NCBI GenBank assembly: GCA_003512955.1
Contig: DOTG01000048.1
Coordinates: forward strand, 24,233 to 88,232
Length of the DNA stretch: 64,000 nt
DNA from: Marinilabiliales bacterium
GTDB taxonomy: Bacteria > Bacteroidota > Bacteroidia > Bacteroidales > SZUA-534
Direction: 5' to 3'
Each line of letters starts with the position of its first letter. The stretch's first letter is position 1. Below the pieces are notes generated by a model. That model had not been told where the DNA came from. It did no database searches and saw only the letters and a list, made by a program, of their open reading frames with translations. Positions 1 through 10,452 of this stretch are shown piece by piece. The translations under genes and the position numbers were made by a program.

Positions 1-1
1 A

Positions 2-1936
2 CAGGTTTTATGGCAGCACCTGGTATCGAACCAAGCCACCTATTGGACCAGTATTGCAGAGCACTTTATTGGGGATCTGACCCTGAATCCTTCATGGACT
101 ACTGGGTATGGGGTTTTGTATCCTTTAGAGGTTCCGGGAATCATTTCCGAGGGTAGCTTTCACGATTATCAACCGGAGATGGATCGGCTTTTAAGCATTG
201 AATACCGCTACCAGGAAGCCTGGAACATGTTGTTTGCCCTCGAAGAATATTTCAACCTTCCCGGGAACGAAATCACAGGGTTAATTACAGGGATTATCCG
301 CGATTCGCTGTTGGTAAAACCTAATTACACGCAACCCAATGCAGCCGATAAATACGAAGTGGTAAACCAGGCAAAGGTAGAACTTCTCGAAACTTCAAAA
401 GTCTTTAATGTTGATTCGCTGAATACCGGTTTTTATTATTTCGACAGCCTTACCCCGGGCAATTACCATTTGGTGTTTTCGGCCAAAGGATATTTTAACG
501 ATACCGTTGAGATCGAAGTTACGGCACATCAATTCAGTTACTTGAATTACTGGATGCATGCTGACAAAACCATGCCACCGGATATTACTTATATTAACCC
601 AATTAATGGCCAAACCATCAATTGTTTCGATCCGATAACCTTCACTTTTAGTATGAATATGGATTCGGCCTCTTTTGCCGGTGCGTTTACGATAGAACCA
701 GCCATAGATGGTGCCATCACCTGGGATGATAAAAAACTAAATGCTACATTTCAGCCCGGTATTCCTTATGAAATGAATGCTGATTATGTAGTCACCATCG
801 ATTCTACAGCCAAACACCAATGGGGGGTGGCATTGGGAAAGATAGTTACTACATCGTTCCATACCGGAAACCGGAACAGGTATCTGGTGGTCTCCAGTTT
901 TCCACAAACCGGCCAAACAGAGGTAAGTCCGTATCTTCAGTTCCGGGCTATTTTTGATGCCCCCCTTGATAATACCTCTTTAATCAACGCGGTTTCCATC
1001 AAAACCGAAGAAGGAGCAGCCATAGGGACTAAAGGGGCATTCATTTACACCATCGACGGAAAGGGGCATTACTATTTTAGTCCCGAACAACCCTTGGAGT
1101 ATCAGAAAAGTTATACATTGGTATTGAAAGGCACCATTAAAGATAATATCCATATTCCGTTAGTTGACGATGTGGAAATTCCTTTTTCAACGCAGGCACC
1201 TATTCCCGATTTAACTATCTTAAATGAATGGGAAAGCCTTTCGGAGTGGGCCGTTGACTATACAAACAGTACCAATATTGATCAAAATACGTTCCTGTAT
1301 AAATGGAATAAAGATTTTCGTTCAGGGGCAGCATCTATGTTGCTCAGGTATAAGTTTCTAAACTCCTCAGGTGTTGTAAAGATAATCCCTCAAAGCCAGC
1401 TTTTACTGGCTACAGAACACAATCATTTAGGGATGTGGGTTTGGGGGGAAATGAGCCAAAACAGTATTGGAATGGTGTTTAATAACTCCATAACCGATAC
1501 CCTTTGCACCCTTGATTTTGCGGGTTGGAGATACTGTACAGCAGCTATTCCGGTAGGGGCTACCGAGATTGAATATTTACAATTGATTCAATCAAACGGT
1601 GGAGCTGCTACAGGCGATATTTATTTTGATGCGTTGAGCCAGTTTCAGGTGACCGGAATAAAGACCTCAGAGGATGAATCCTCAACGATTCGGGTTTTTC
1701 CCAATCCAGCAGCTTGTCAGCAGATAAAAGTGGTGGGATTGAAACAAAATCAAACCGTTTCTTACCAAATTCAATCGGTTACTGCGCAGGTAGTGAATGC
1801 CGGTATTCTTGTTACAGATGCTTTTGGAATGACCAGTTTGGACATTTCAGGGCTTAAAGGTCAAGGATGGCATTTTTACCTGTTGATTTTAGAGGATGAG
1901 ACGCATCAGCAGGCATTGAAAATCTTAATTAAATAA
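2..1936 (+). CDS. N-acetylmuramoyl-L-alanine amidase with Ig-like domains and T9SS sorting tail (5'-partial)
   Basis: The reading frame is open to the window edge, so the signal peptide and most of the catalytic domain lie outside. The visible N-terminal 85 or so residues match the end of an Amidase_3 domain, with the last catalytic Glu in SEGSFHDY and the usual helix containing RLLSIEYRYQEAW. Next come a carboxypeptidase-regulatory-like sandwich (NEITGLITGIIRD to about NYWMHAD), two Big_5-type Ig-like domains (starting PPDITYINP and VVSSFPQTGQ), a carbohydrate-binding-like region, and a C-terminal T9SS sorting domain (RVFPNPA to the final ILIK). The enzyme would strip stem peptides from peptidoglycan at or outside the cell surface. 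The SusC/SusD and GHL10 neighbours suggest glycan scavenging. Amidase assignment is from memory of the family; the domain is incomplete here. Confidence 0.75.
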   Translation, partial: QVLWQHLVSNQATYWTSIAEHFIGDLTLNPSWTTGYGVLYPLEVPGIISEGSFHDYQPEMDRLLSIEYRYQEAWNMLFALEEYFNLPGNEITGLITGIIRDSLLVKPNYTQPNAADKYEVVNQAKVELLETSKVFNVDSLNTGFYYFDSLTPGNYHLVFSAKGYFNDTVEIEVTAHQFSYLNYWMHADKTMPPDITYINPINGQTINCFDPITFTFSMNMDSASFAGAFTIEPAIDGAITWDDKKLNATFQPGIPYEMNADYVVTIDSTAKHQWGVALGKIVTTSFHTGNRNRYLVVSSFPQTGQTEVSPYLQFRAIFDAPLDNTSLINAVSIKTEEGAAIGTKGAFIYTIDGKGHYYFSPEQPLEYQKSYTLVLKGTIKDNIHIPLVDDVEIPFSTQAPIPDLTILNEWESLSEWAVDYTNSTNIDQNTFLYKWNKDFRSGAASMLLRYKFLNSSGVVKIIPQSQLLLATEHNHLGMWVWGEMSQNSIGMVFNNSITDTLCTLDFAGWRYCTAAIPVGATEIEYLQLIQSNGGAATGDIYFDALSQFQVTGIKTSEDESSTIRVFPNPAACQQIKVVGLKQNQTVSYQIQSVTAQVVNAGILVTDAFGMTSLDISGLKGQGWHFYLLILEDETHQQALKILIK

Positions 1937-1988
1937 AAAAGTAGTAGGTTTTTCTCATAATAATGTTAGATAGTTTAGTAGTGTGGTG

Positions 1989-2043
1989 AAATGGCTGGAT
2001 GAAGACTCCGATAACTTTACACAAGCTAGTAGTTCAGCCATTT
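1989..2043 (+). terminator. Hairpin between amidase and SusC
   Basis: A perfect 9-bp inverted repeat (AAATGGCTG at 1989-1997, CAGCCATTT at 2035-2043) with a 37-nt loop is followed by an A/T stretch. The long loop makes it a weak terminator or a leader structure ahead of susC. Confidence 0.35.
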
Positions 2044-2110
2044 TTAAAAATTTCAAAAGGGTTATCAAATCATTTAATTATAGCAAAATTAACTTAGTAA
2101 TATCAATTTT

Positions 2111-5100
2111 ATGAATAAGATTTTACTCACTCTTTTATGGTTTTTAATGGTAATGAGTGCTTTTGCACAAAAAGTTACTGTAAAAGGAACTGTTGTTGAC
2201 AACGAAGGTATTGAATTAATCGGGGCCAGCGTGGTAGTAAAAGCGGATGCTACCAATCCCATTGGGACCATTACCGATATTTCAGGTCAATTTACCATCG
2301 AGGTTCCTTCAAGCGCTAGCATATTGGTGTTTTCATACATTGGGTACAATACGCTGGAGGTGCCTGTTAATGGGAAAACAGAACTGAAGATTGTACTGGA
2401 ATCTTCCATTCACAGTTTAGATGCCGTGGTGGTTACTGCTTTGGGCATTAAAAAAGAAAAGAAAGCGCTGGGTTATGCCTTTGCCGATGTCAATGGCGAC
2501 GAACTGACCACCAACCGCGATGTGAACTTTATTAATAAACTGAGCAATAAAATTGCCGGGGTGAATATATCGCAGACCGCAGGTGGCCCTGGGACATCCA
2601 CAAGGATAGTTATCCGTGGCATACGATCGTTATCGACCGAAAGCCAGCCTTTGGTTGTGGTTGATGGAGTTGCATTAGATGGAAATGTAGATGGAGCCAG
2701 TTGGTTGGGAGGGTTGGATTATGGAAACAGTTTGTCATCTATTTCGCCCGACGATATTGAAACCATGTCGGTTTTAAAAGGCCCCAATGCCGCCGCCTTA
2801 TATGGTTCAAGGGCTGCCAACGGGGTAATTATGATTACTACCAAAAAAGGAACCAAAAGAGATCAAATGAAAGTGACCCTGAATTCCAATTTCATGTTCG
2901 ACAGGGCATACATTTTAGGAAAATACCAAAACGATTACGGAGCCGGGTTCGGGGGAGCCATCCAGAAACACGCACTAACCCCCGAAGAACAGGCAAAATA
3001 TGGGCTCGACTCGGCTTATTATTACTATTCCACCGGAAGCTGGGGCCCTAAACTGGATGGTACCATGGAGGTGATTAACTGGAATGGAAAACTGACCCGT
3101 TTGACTCCGCAACCCGATAACGTGAAAGATTATTTCAATCACGGTTCCACCTTTACCAATTCCCTTGCCATTGAAAAAGGAAACGAAAAATACAACTGGA
3201 GGTTATCTGTTTCGAATCTGGATAACAAAGGAATCAAACCCAACAGTACCTATGATCGGACAACGGTGAATTACAACATGAATTCAAAACTGAACGACAT
3301 TCTAACAGCCAGTTTTAAAGCTAACTACATCCGCGAAAATGCACTAAACCGTGAAGGACAGAGCGATTCACGTACCGGTGCCCGGACATTTATCTGGATG
3401 CCCCGGAGCATCAACATGGATGAACTGCGCGAAGATTATAAAGACGAATTTGGTAACGAACAAAACTGGTACAAAGCCGATGACTGGCATACCAACCCCT
3501 ATTGGGAATCGTATGAGAATTATAACAACGACTTTAAAGATCAATTTATTGGTTATATTAAACTTGACTTTAATATAACTGATTGGTTAACAGGCTATGT
3601 CCGCTCAAGTATGGATACCTATTCCCAACGCAGATTCCTGAGAATAGCCAATAACGCTCTCAGGGCTTATGGCGAAGGACAATATACCGAAGGATGGGTC
3701 GATTACCGTTCGTTAAATCATGACTTTTTATTAACTGCAAAAAAAACCTGGTTCGATGATTGGACTGTTTCAGGAAATATTGGTGGCAATTATCTCGACA
3801 TATCCAGAGATAGGCAATCTACTACTATTAAAGGTTTGGCGGTACCAAATTTCTTTTCAATTAATAACTCAAAGAATCCCGGTGAAACAGAAACGGGAAC
3901 AAGTAAAGACCATAAAAGAATTCAATCGTTGTATGCATCAGCACAATTAGAATATAAAAATTGGTGGTTTTTGGAAATAACCGATCGAATGGACTGGTCA
4001 TCAACACTTCCCCCTGCTAACTGGAGATACAATTACCCTTCGGTAAACACCAGCATCATATTTACCGATGCTTTAGGTATGGGGCAGGAAATTCTAAGTT
4101 TTGGGAAAATCAGGGGTTCTATTGCAACAGTTGGTAACGACACTCATGCTCACCAACTTTCAAAAGAATTTATAAGTCAAAATTTTGGAGGCATACCTGC
4201 CGTCTACATCAATAATGAATGGACAAACCTGAACCTTAAATCGGAAAGAACACGTTCTTTTGAATTTGGAGCTGATTTGAGATTCTGGAATAATAAAATA
4301 GGTTTTGATTTTACCTATTACAATGAAACAACATTTGATCAGATTATTAATGCTGAAGTTCCTTCTGAGAGTGGTGCATATAGGATATTAACCAATGGTG
4401 GCGATATAGCCAACAAAGGAATGGAACTTCAATTGAATGTGACTCCATTCGAAAAACCCGAGTTTAAATGGGAAATTTCTGTCAACTTTGCCAAAAACAA
4501 AAATGAGGTGGTTTCGTTGGCAGAGGGTGTCGAAAGTTTAAGTGTGGGCGGTGAGAGCCAGTTTGACTTGTTGGCTGTTCCCGGTAAACCTTATGGTGAG
4601 TTAATCGGGTCCCGCATGAAACGTTATTACAAAACCGATAATGATGGTAATATAGTTGACGATCCTAATAATGGCAAACCTTTGATTGGCTCCGATGGAT
4701 TGTATGTTATTGACGACAGAAGTTCAATTGGAAATATTCAACCCGACTGGACCGGCGGTTTGACCAACAGCATCCGTTATAAAAACCTGAGCCTGGCTTT
4801 CTCCATTGGCGTTCAAATGGGCGGCGATCTGTTCTCAAAAACCAATAAATACGGGTTAGACAACGGACAGTTTACCGAGACACTTGAAGGCCGCGAATCG
4901 TGGTATGCCGCAACCACCGAGGAGCAAAATGCAGGAACTGTGGGTTATGTGGCCGATGGTGTATTGGAAGACGGAACCATCAACACCCGGGGGATCGATC
5001 CGCAGGTTTATTGGCACCAGCACAAATGGGGCGGTATTGCCGAATTGGATGTGTACGATGCCACTTACGTTAAATTGCGTGATGTAACCCTGAATTATGA

Positions 5101-5305
5101 TTTCCCCGATTTTTGGTTCGAAAACAAATGGGTAAAAAGTGCTTCGCTATCATTCGTAGCTAAGAATGTCTGGCTGATTTACAGTGGTGTGCCAAACATC
5201 GATCCCGAATCCTCCTTTGGTTCGGGTAATAGTGCATTGGGTCAGGAATATGCGGCCATGCCACCTACACGTTCCTTTGGTTTTAACTTAAAAGTTGTAT
5301 TCTAA
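2111..5305 (+). CDS. SusC/RagA-family TonB-linked outer-membrane transporter
   Basis: 1064 residues, within the usual SusC length. Residues 1-20 are a signal peptide ending AFAQ. Residues about 24-110 are the carboxypeptidase-regulatory-like domain (VKGTVVDNEG, FSYIGY). The plug follows (TALGIKKEKKALGYA, GSRAANGVIMITTKKG), then the beta barrel ending in Phe (NLKVVF). It imports an oligomeric glycan across the outer membrane using TonB energy, with the SusD-like lipoprotein 19 bp downstream as its lid. The substrate cannot be read from the sequence. The adjacent amidase, GHL10 hydrolase and MurU-like enzyme make peptidoglycan glycan or muropeptides the best inference. Confidence 0.95.
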   Translation: MNKILLTLLWFLMVMSAFAQKVTVKGTVVDNEGIELIGASVVVKADATNPIGTITDISGQFTIEVPSSASILVFSYIGYNTLEVPVNGKTELKIVLESSIHSLDAVVVTALGIKKEKKALGYAFADVNGDELTTNRDVNFINKLSNKIAGVNISQTAGGPGTSTRIVIRGIRSLSTESQPLVVVDGVALDGNVDGASWLGGLDYGNSLSSISPDDIETMSVLKGPNAAALYGSRAANGVIMITTKKGTKRDQMKVTLNSNFMFDRAYILGKYQNDYGAGFGGAIQKHALTPEEQAKYGLDSAYYYYSTGSWGPKLDGTMEVINWNGKLTRLTPQPDNVKDYFNHGSTFTNSLAIEKGNEKYNWRLSVSNLDNKGIKPNSTYDRTTVNYNMNSKLNDILTASFKANYIRENALNREGQSDSRTGARTFIWMPRSINMDELREDYKDEFGNEQNWYKADDWHTNPYWESYENYNNDFKDQFIGYIKLDFNITDWLTGYVRSSMDTYSQRRFLRIANNALRAYGEGQYTEGWVDYRSLNHDFLLTAKKTWFDDWTVSGNIGGNYLDISRDRQSTTIKGLAVPNFFSINNSKNPGETETGTSKDHKRIQSLYASAQLEYKNWWFLEITDRMDWSSTLPPANWRYNYPSVNTSIIFTDALGMGQEILSFGKIRGSIATVGNDTHAHQLSKEFISQNFGGIPAVYINNEWTNLNLKSERTRSFEFGADLRFWNNKIGFDFTYYNETTFDQIINAEVPSESGAYRILTNGGDIANKGMELQLNVTPFEKPEFKWEISVNFAKNKNEVVSLAEGVESLSVGGESQFDLLAVPGKPYGELIGSRMKRYYKTDNDGNIVDDPNNGKPLIGSDGLYVIDDRSSIGNIQPDWTGGLTNSIRYKNLSLAFSIGVQMGGDLFSKTNKYGLDNGQFTETLEGRESWYAATTEEQNAGTVGYVADGVLEDGTINTRGIDPQVYWHQHKWGGIAELDVYDATYVKLRDVTLNYDFPDFWFENKWVKSASLSFVAKNVWLIYSGVPNIDPESSFGSGNSALGQEYAAMPPTRSFGFNLKVVF

Positions 5306-5324
5306 ATTGTAAAAATTTTCTGTC

Positions 5325-6830
5325 ATGAAATTAAAAATATATATCATCATAATTTTTGGGATACTGGTGTCATCATGTACCTCCAATTTCGAGGAGATTA
5401 ACGAGAACCCCAACTACCCGGCTACCACTGATGCGGCATATCTTTTCAATTATGTAACAAAAGAGGGTGCGGGTGAATACGGTATTATAACCTCCTACAA
5501 TTACACCTATATCCAATCGTGGATTATGCAAACATCGGCTGTATGGGGAAATTCTACCATGCCCCCTTATACCTTATTCGATCAATACCGGATCAATCTT
5601 TTATGGGAGTATTATTATTCAGATTTGCTGTTGAACTGTACCGCGCTTGAGTTATTAACCTCAGAAAATCCTGAGGATGTGAATAAATATCAGGTGGCGC
5701 GTATCTGGAAAGTGTTCAACTTCCATAAAGTGACCGATTTGTGGGGCGATGTCCCCTACAGTAAAGCCTGGAAAGCCCTGACAGATTATTCTGCCGAGGC
5801 TTTAAAACCAGCTTACGATACCCAGGAAGATATTTATACCACCATGCTCGCCATTCTTGATGAAGCAGCAAAGGGCATTGATCTGTCGAAGCCTTTTTAT
5901 TCCAACGATATGATTTTTGATGGGGATTTGGATAAATGGATAAAATTTGCCAATTCGCTGCGGCTGCGGCTGGCCATCCGTTCAGGAAATGAAGCGGTTG
6001 TTAGCGGAATCATTATACAGAACAACCTCATTTCCACTAACGAAGAATCTGCTATGTTCAGCTACATCACATCTCAGGAATGGTGGAACCCCTATTATGA
6101 CTTATGGATCGATTCCAAAGAATCGACCCCAAAAATCAGCGAACTGTTGAAACTACAATTGGAAAGCACGGGCGATCCCCGGTTGCCAATCTATGCCCGG
6201 CCTATTGAGCTTGATAACACCACCATTAAAGGAGTCCCTAATTTGATGGATGCCAATAAAAAAGAAAATCAGGCCCTTGGAATGGGCGTGACCAGTACCT
6301 CGTATATTGGGGCCTATTTTACTGAAAATGCCACCCTGTCAAAACCTTTATTGACTTATGCCGAAGTTTGTTTCTCGCGTGCCGAAGCTGCATTTAGAGG
6401 ATGGACCGCCGACAATGCACAAACCTGGTACGAAAACGGCGTCCGGGCATCCATGAGTTCCTATGGCATTACTGAAGCTACTATTTCCACATTTCTGGCA
6501 GGTGGTGGTTTGTTCAACAATACGTTGGAGCAGATCATGGTACAAAAATGGATCAGTTTATATTTGAATGGTTGGGAAGCTTATGCCGAATATCGCCGCA
6601 CGGGTTACCCTCAGCTTAAAAAATACGATCTGGTCCTCGATGGAATCAAAATCAAAGAGATTGATTGGGTAGATGTTCCCCGCGAATATGTCCCCGGGCG
6701 GTTGCCCTATCCCGATAAGGAATTGAAACTTAACGAAGAAAATTACCTGAAAGCAGTTGAGCAAATAGGCGGTGATTCCTATTACCAACAAGTTTGGTGG
6801 GGAAAGAAATTTGGAACCGTGAATTATTAA
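5325..6830 (+). CDS. SusD/RagB-like outer-membrane lipoprotein
   Basis: 501 residues. It has a lipoprotein signal with lipobox LVSSC (Cys18), then the FEEINENPN start typical of the SusD-like_2 family. The middle TPR-like helices and the motifs AEAAFRGW and WISLYLNGWEAYAEYRRTGYP near the C-terminus are characteristic. It sits 19 bp after SusC and 42 bp before the GHL10 gene, so the three are probably one transcript. It would be the surface glycan-binding lid of the SusC pore. Confidence 0.93.
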   Translation: MKLKIYIIIIFGILVSSCTSNFEEINENPNYPATTDAAYLFNYVTKEGAGEYGIITSYNYTYIQSWIMQTSAVWGNSTMPPYTLFDQYRINLLWEYYYSDLLLNCTALELLTSENPEDVNKYQVARIWKVFNFHKVTDLWGDVPYSKAWKALTDYSAEALKPAYDTQEDIYTTMLAILDEAAKGIDLSKPFYSNDMIFDGDLDKWIKFANSLRLRLAIRSGNEAVVSGIIIQNNLISTNEESAMFSYITSQEWWNPYYDLWIDSKESTPKISELLKLQLESTGDPRLPIYARPIELDNTTIKGVPNLMDANKKENQALGMGVTSTSYIGAYFTENATLSKPLLTYAEVCFSRAEAAFRGWTADNAQTWYENGVRASMSSYGITEATISTFLAGGGLFNNTLEQIMVQKWISLYLNGWEAYAEYRRTGYPQLKKYDLVLDGIKIKEIDWVDVPREYVPGRLPYPDKELKLNEENYLKAVEQIGGDSYYQQVWWGKKFGTVNY

Positions 6831-6872
6831 CTCACCATTTTATAATTTTACAGATCAGAAAACAGGTTTGCT

Positions 6873-9800
6873 ATGAACTTAATATACATGAATACGAAAG
6901 TTGTTTTTCTTCTAGCTGCTTTTATTGCAAATTCTTTGGTATCAATGCCCCAAACAGAGCCAAAACGTGAATTGCGTTCGGTTTGGGTAGCCTCGGTTTC
7001 AAACATTGACTGGCCCAAATACGCCGACCGCGATAACCCTGAACAGCAAAAGGCAGAATTGATACGGATGCTTGACCTTTATAAATCCATCAACCTGAAT
7101 GCCATTTTTTTACAGGTCCGTCCCGAATGCGATGCATTGTATAATTCCGCATACGAACCATGGTCAAGGTATTTAACCTGGGCGCAAGGAACCAACCCGG
7201 GGTACGATCCTTTGCAGTTTGCCATTGACGAAGCCCATAAGCGGGGCATCGAAGTCCATGCATGGTTGAACCCATACCGCATCAATGCCTCTACCAGTGA
7301 TGGAGGTTCCTATTATCATGAAACCCATATTTACAAAGAGCATCCCGAATGGGCGATAATTTACGATTCCGGGAAAAAAATCCTGAACCCGGGACGTCCC
7401 GAGGTGATGAGTTATATAGGCAGTGTGGTGCGCGACATTGTTTCAAAATATGAGGTGGATGGCATCCATTTCGATGACTATTTTTATTCCTACGATGGAA
7501 CACCCAATACTTTGGATCAGGCAGAATACGACTTGTACGCCAACGGGATGGATCGTGGCGATTGGCGCCGTCAGAACGTGAACCAGATGATCGACACCGT
7601 TTATAAAGCAATTCAGGATGAAAACCCAAATGTACGATTTGGGGTAAGTCCATTTGGTATTTATAAAAGCGGTGTACCTAGTGGTATTGTTGGAATGGAT
7701 GCCTACAGCCAGATTTATTGCGATCCTTTGGCTTGGTTGCAAAATGGTTCCGTCGATTACCTTACACCCCAGTTATACTGGCCAACAGGTGGGGGGCAAG
7801 ATTTTGAAACTTTGATCGACTGGTGGGCCGATCAGGTTTTTACCAAAGGCCGTCATTTGTATCCGGGTCATGGAACCTACCGTTTATCCGATAATCCGGC
7901 AAAATCAGGTATGGATGAAGAAAATTCCTTGCACGAGTCCAAATATTATTTTGACAACATGGTTTCCGATGATAATTTGTCAAAGCTGGAATCATCAGTC
8001 AAAGGAACCGGAGATCCGGTTGCTGCATGGACATTGAGCCAAATCGGACTTCAGGTTGATTTGGTCAGAAATAATCAACCAAAGAATGGATTGGGAAGCG
8101 TGTTTTTTAGTGCCAAAGATTTTGACAGGGTAATAGGGTTGGCCGATTATATGGCCGCAAATAAATATACCCACGTTACTTTAATGCCTGAAATGACCTG
8201 GAAAACAACCTTCGACCCTGTTGCACCCATCAATCTTATTTCGGTTCCTACGGCCGAAGGTGATGCTTTGTCATGGGAATACACCGGAAGTGAAAAAGAT
8301 CGTTTTGCAGTCTATCTTTCCACAGAAACCGCCGATTCCAATGAAATAGTAGCCAATGGAAACAACCTGGTTGTGGTTACGCATGAAACTCAGGTGCTAT
8401 TTTCTTCCCTTGATTTTTCGAATGGCTCACACATTGTGGTCACTGCCGTTTCGCCCATTGGTAAAGAGAGTGCACCAAGTACAGTGTATATAATTGGCGA
8501 CAATTTACCAAGTGTTGAGATAATGACCCCGGAAAACAATGCCACCGTTGGATTTACCGATTTACTTTCTTGGCAGTCCGGTTCTGAAAATCCCCAGTTT
8601 TATGTACAAGTATCAACCAACAGTAACTTTAGCACGCTCAGTTATACTTCTGGCTGGATAACAGCCACCTCGCTTACTGTTCAGGCAATGAATCTGTTGG
8701 GTGAGTTGACTTATTACTGGCGTGTGAAGGCAAAAACCGACATCGAGGGTCCTTATTCCACCACACATACCTTTGCAACTGGATTTCCTGAACTCCCTGC
8801 CATCGTATCTCCTGAGCATTTGTCGCAGACGAACGCCACGCATCCGAAAGTGCAGTGGAATGCCTCAGCCATAACCACGCAAATCCAGGTTTTAATTTCA
8901 GAAGAGAGCAACTTCACCAATTTAGTGGCCGACGAAACCTTTGCCGCACCGCCCGGCGAAGGTATTATTGGAACGGAACTTCAGAAAAATACCTGGTATT
9001 ACCTTAAAATAAAAGCAAAAAATGGGGCAGGCGAAAGCAGTTTTACCAGTTCCATCAGCTTTAAAACCTCAGCAGGCGATATTCCTACGGTGGTTTTATT
9101 GGCTCCCGATGACAATGCCACAGTGGCTTCATTCGACGAGCTGCAATGGCAAACTTCAACTACCGAGGGAACGATTGTTTACCAACTCGATGTAGCTATC
9201 GATAATCAGTTTGCCAGCATCCTTTCCTCAAGCGGTTGGATTTCACAAACATCATTGGAGATAGAAAAATTGAATCTGGAAGGTGGCCGCGACTATTATT
9301 GGAGGGTGAAGGCTAAAAGTGAATTTGGCGAAGGCGAATATGCCACTTATCGGAAATATACTGCTGGGTACCCTACCCGTCCATCCATTGCTTCACCCAC
9401 ACATTTGTCTGAGAATGTGGATGTCAATCCAATCATAGCATGGAATGTAGATGCCAATACCGATTCTGTTACTATCGAAATATCAGAGAACAGTAATTTT
9501 GGCACCCTGTCGGCATCAGGGCAACTGAACGCTGCATTGGGTTCAGGTAAATTGAACCAAAACCTGAAGGGATTTACCTGGTATTATTTAAGGATCAGGG
9601 CTCAGAATGAATTTGGGTACAGTATATACAGCAGTAACAAGTATTTTAAAACCGGGCAGGGAACAGGTATTGCATCTCAGGAAGATTCTGATGGTGTTAC
9701 ATTACACCCAAATTGTATTTATCATCAACCTGCGGTGTTGGCAATTGAACTCAAACAAACATCTAATTGTAAGGTAAAAGTTTACAATGTATTGGGTTCC

Positions 9801-9950
9801 GAGTTAAAACAGTTTTCATTTGAAAGGAATCAGGCCATAGGTACTCTATCCATCGAATTCCATTACGGACAATTCCCTGCTAAAGGGATTTATTTAATCT
9901 GCACCCAATTGGGTTCAAAACAATTTGTAAACCGATTGATTGTGAAATAG
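6873..9950 (+). CDS. GHL10/DUF187-family (DigH/YngK-like) glycoside hydrolase with FN3-like modules and T9SS tail
   Basis: 1025 residues with an N-terminal hydrophobic signal; translation could also begin at the ATG at 6888. The catalytic TIM-barrel domain covers about residues 33-375, with family signatures ELRSVWVASVSNIDWP, VDGIHFDDYF (Asp201-Asp202), FGVSPFGIYKSG and VDYLTPQLYWP. About five FN3-like modules of two alternating types follow, then a T9SS sorting domain ending NRLIVK. E. coli DigH (YddW) of this family cleaves peptide-free peptidoglycan strands, which fits the amidase at the left edge: the amidase makes denuded strands, this enzyme cuts them and SusCD imports the pieces. Family placement is firm; the substrate is inference. 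Confidence 0.85.
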   Translation: MNLIYMNTKVVFLLAAFIANSLVSMPQTEPKRELRSVWVASVSNIDWPKYADRDNPEQQKAELIRMLDLYKSINLNAIFLQVRPECDALYNSAYEPWSRYLTWAQGTNPGYDPLQFAIDEAHKRGIEVHAWLNPYRINASTSDGGSYYHETHIYKEHPEWAIIYDSGKKILNPGRPEVMSYIGSVVRDIVSKYEVDGIHFDDYFYSYDGTPNTLDQAEYDLYANGMDRGDWRRQNVNQMIDTVYKAIQDENPNVRFGVSPFGIYKSGVPSGIVGMDAYSQIYCDPLAWLQNGSVDYLTPQLYWPTGGGQDFETLIDWWADQVFTKGRHLYPGHGTYRLSDNPAKSGMDEENSLHESKYYFDNMVSDDNLSKLESSVKGTGDPVAAWTLSQIGLQVDLVRNNQPKNGLGSVFFSAKDFDRVIGLADYMAANKYTHVTLMPEMTWKTTFDPVAPINLISVPTAEGDALSWEYTGSEKDRFAVYLSTETADSNEIVANGNNLVVVTHETQVLFSSLDFSNGSHIVVTAVSPIGKESAPSTVYIIGDNLPSVEIMTPENNATVGFTDLLSWQSGSENPQFYVQVSTNSNFSTLSYTSGWITATSLTVQAMNLLGELTYYWRVKAKTDIEGPYSTTHTFATGFPELPAIVSPEHLSQTNATHPKVQWNASAITTQIQVLISEESNFTNLVADETFAAPPGEGIIGTELQKNTWYYLKIKAKNGAGESSFTSSISFKTSAGDIPTVVLLAPDDNATVASFDELQWQTSTTEGTIVYQLDVAIDNQFASILSSSGWISQTSLEIEKLNLEGGRDYYWRVKAKSEFGEGEYATYRKYTAGYPTRPSIASPTHLSENVDVNPIIAWNVDANTDSVTIEISENSNFGTLSASGQLNAALGSGKLNQNLKGFTWYYLRIRAQNEFGYSIYSSNKYFKTGQGTGIASQEDSDGVTLHPNCIYHQPAVLAIELKQTSNCKVKVYNVLGSELKQFSFERNQAIGTLSIEFHYGQFPAKGIYLICTQLGSKQFVNRLIVK

Positions 9951-10299
9951 AACTATAATAAATCATTGTTGGTCGATAAAATTTATTTCGTCCCTATGGG
10001 ACTTATAATTATAATGTAACTAATTACCTGCCAATATTTAACCCGCAAGGCGGATTGTCCCGGTAGGGACAAAATATTGGTAGAAATAAAAGTTACCCAT
10101 AGTTTCAGTAAGTCCCGTAGGGACTAGATATATTAATACATTTCGGGTTTTAAAATTATTTTTATCGGTCAGTATTGATAATAAATAATAAACTAAGCGG
10201 CTTCCTTGTGTGAGACAAGTGAACCAACTTCTCATCAGACAGCCACTCTTTTTGCGAACAATCCCATCAAAATGCTGTTTCATTGCAAAATTTAAACTG
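9951..10299. repeat. Intergenic REP/BIME-like palindromes
   Basis: This 349-bp stretch has no gene but holds three short palindromes of one family: GTCCCTATGGGAC (9990-10002), GTCCCGGTAGGGAC (10057-10070) and GTCCCGTAGGGAC (10112-10124). The middle one is framed by a longer inverted repeat, CTGCCAATATTT (10029-10040) against AAATATTGGTAG (10072-10083). Such arrangements resemble REP elements mobilised by RAYT-type Y1 transposases; no such transposase is in the window. Confidence 0.6.
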
Positions 10300-10419
10300 A
10301 TGGCAAAAAAATGTAAAAAGGATGACTATTCCCCTCCGAAAGAACCCAAATACGAATGCAGCAAATGTCATCGGCAAGCAAAAAATGAGCAAAAGCTTTG
10401 CAAACCTGAAAAACTATAG
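10300..10419 (+). CDS. 39-residue Cys/Lys-rich small protein
   Basis: A short reading frame from ATG 10300 to TAG 10419. It encodes a very basic protein with MAKKCKKDDY at the start and YECSKCHRQAKN then KLCKPEKL at the end. The CxxC plus downstream Cys/His residues suggest a small zinc-binding knuckle. Similar tiny proteins are common beside housekeeping genes in Bacteroidota, but I know of no assigned function. It sits 33 bp upstream of the MurU-like gene. Confidence 0.6.
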   Translation: MAKKCKKDDYSPPKEPKYECSKCHRQAKNEQKLCKPEKL

Positions 10420-10452
10420 TTATGATTGCTGCCAAATGGAAACTGTGTTAAA

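Noticed and set aside
7291..7742. Two overlapping minus-strand frames inside the GHL10 gene
   Set aside because: Both lie over the conserved catalytic domain of a clearly real gene and look like no family.
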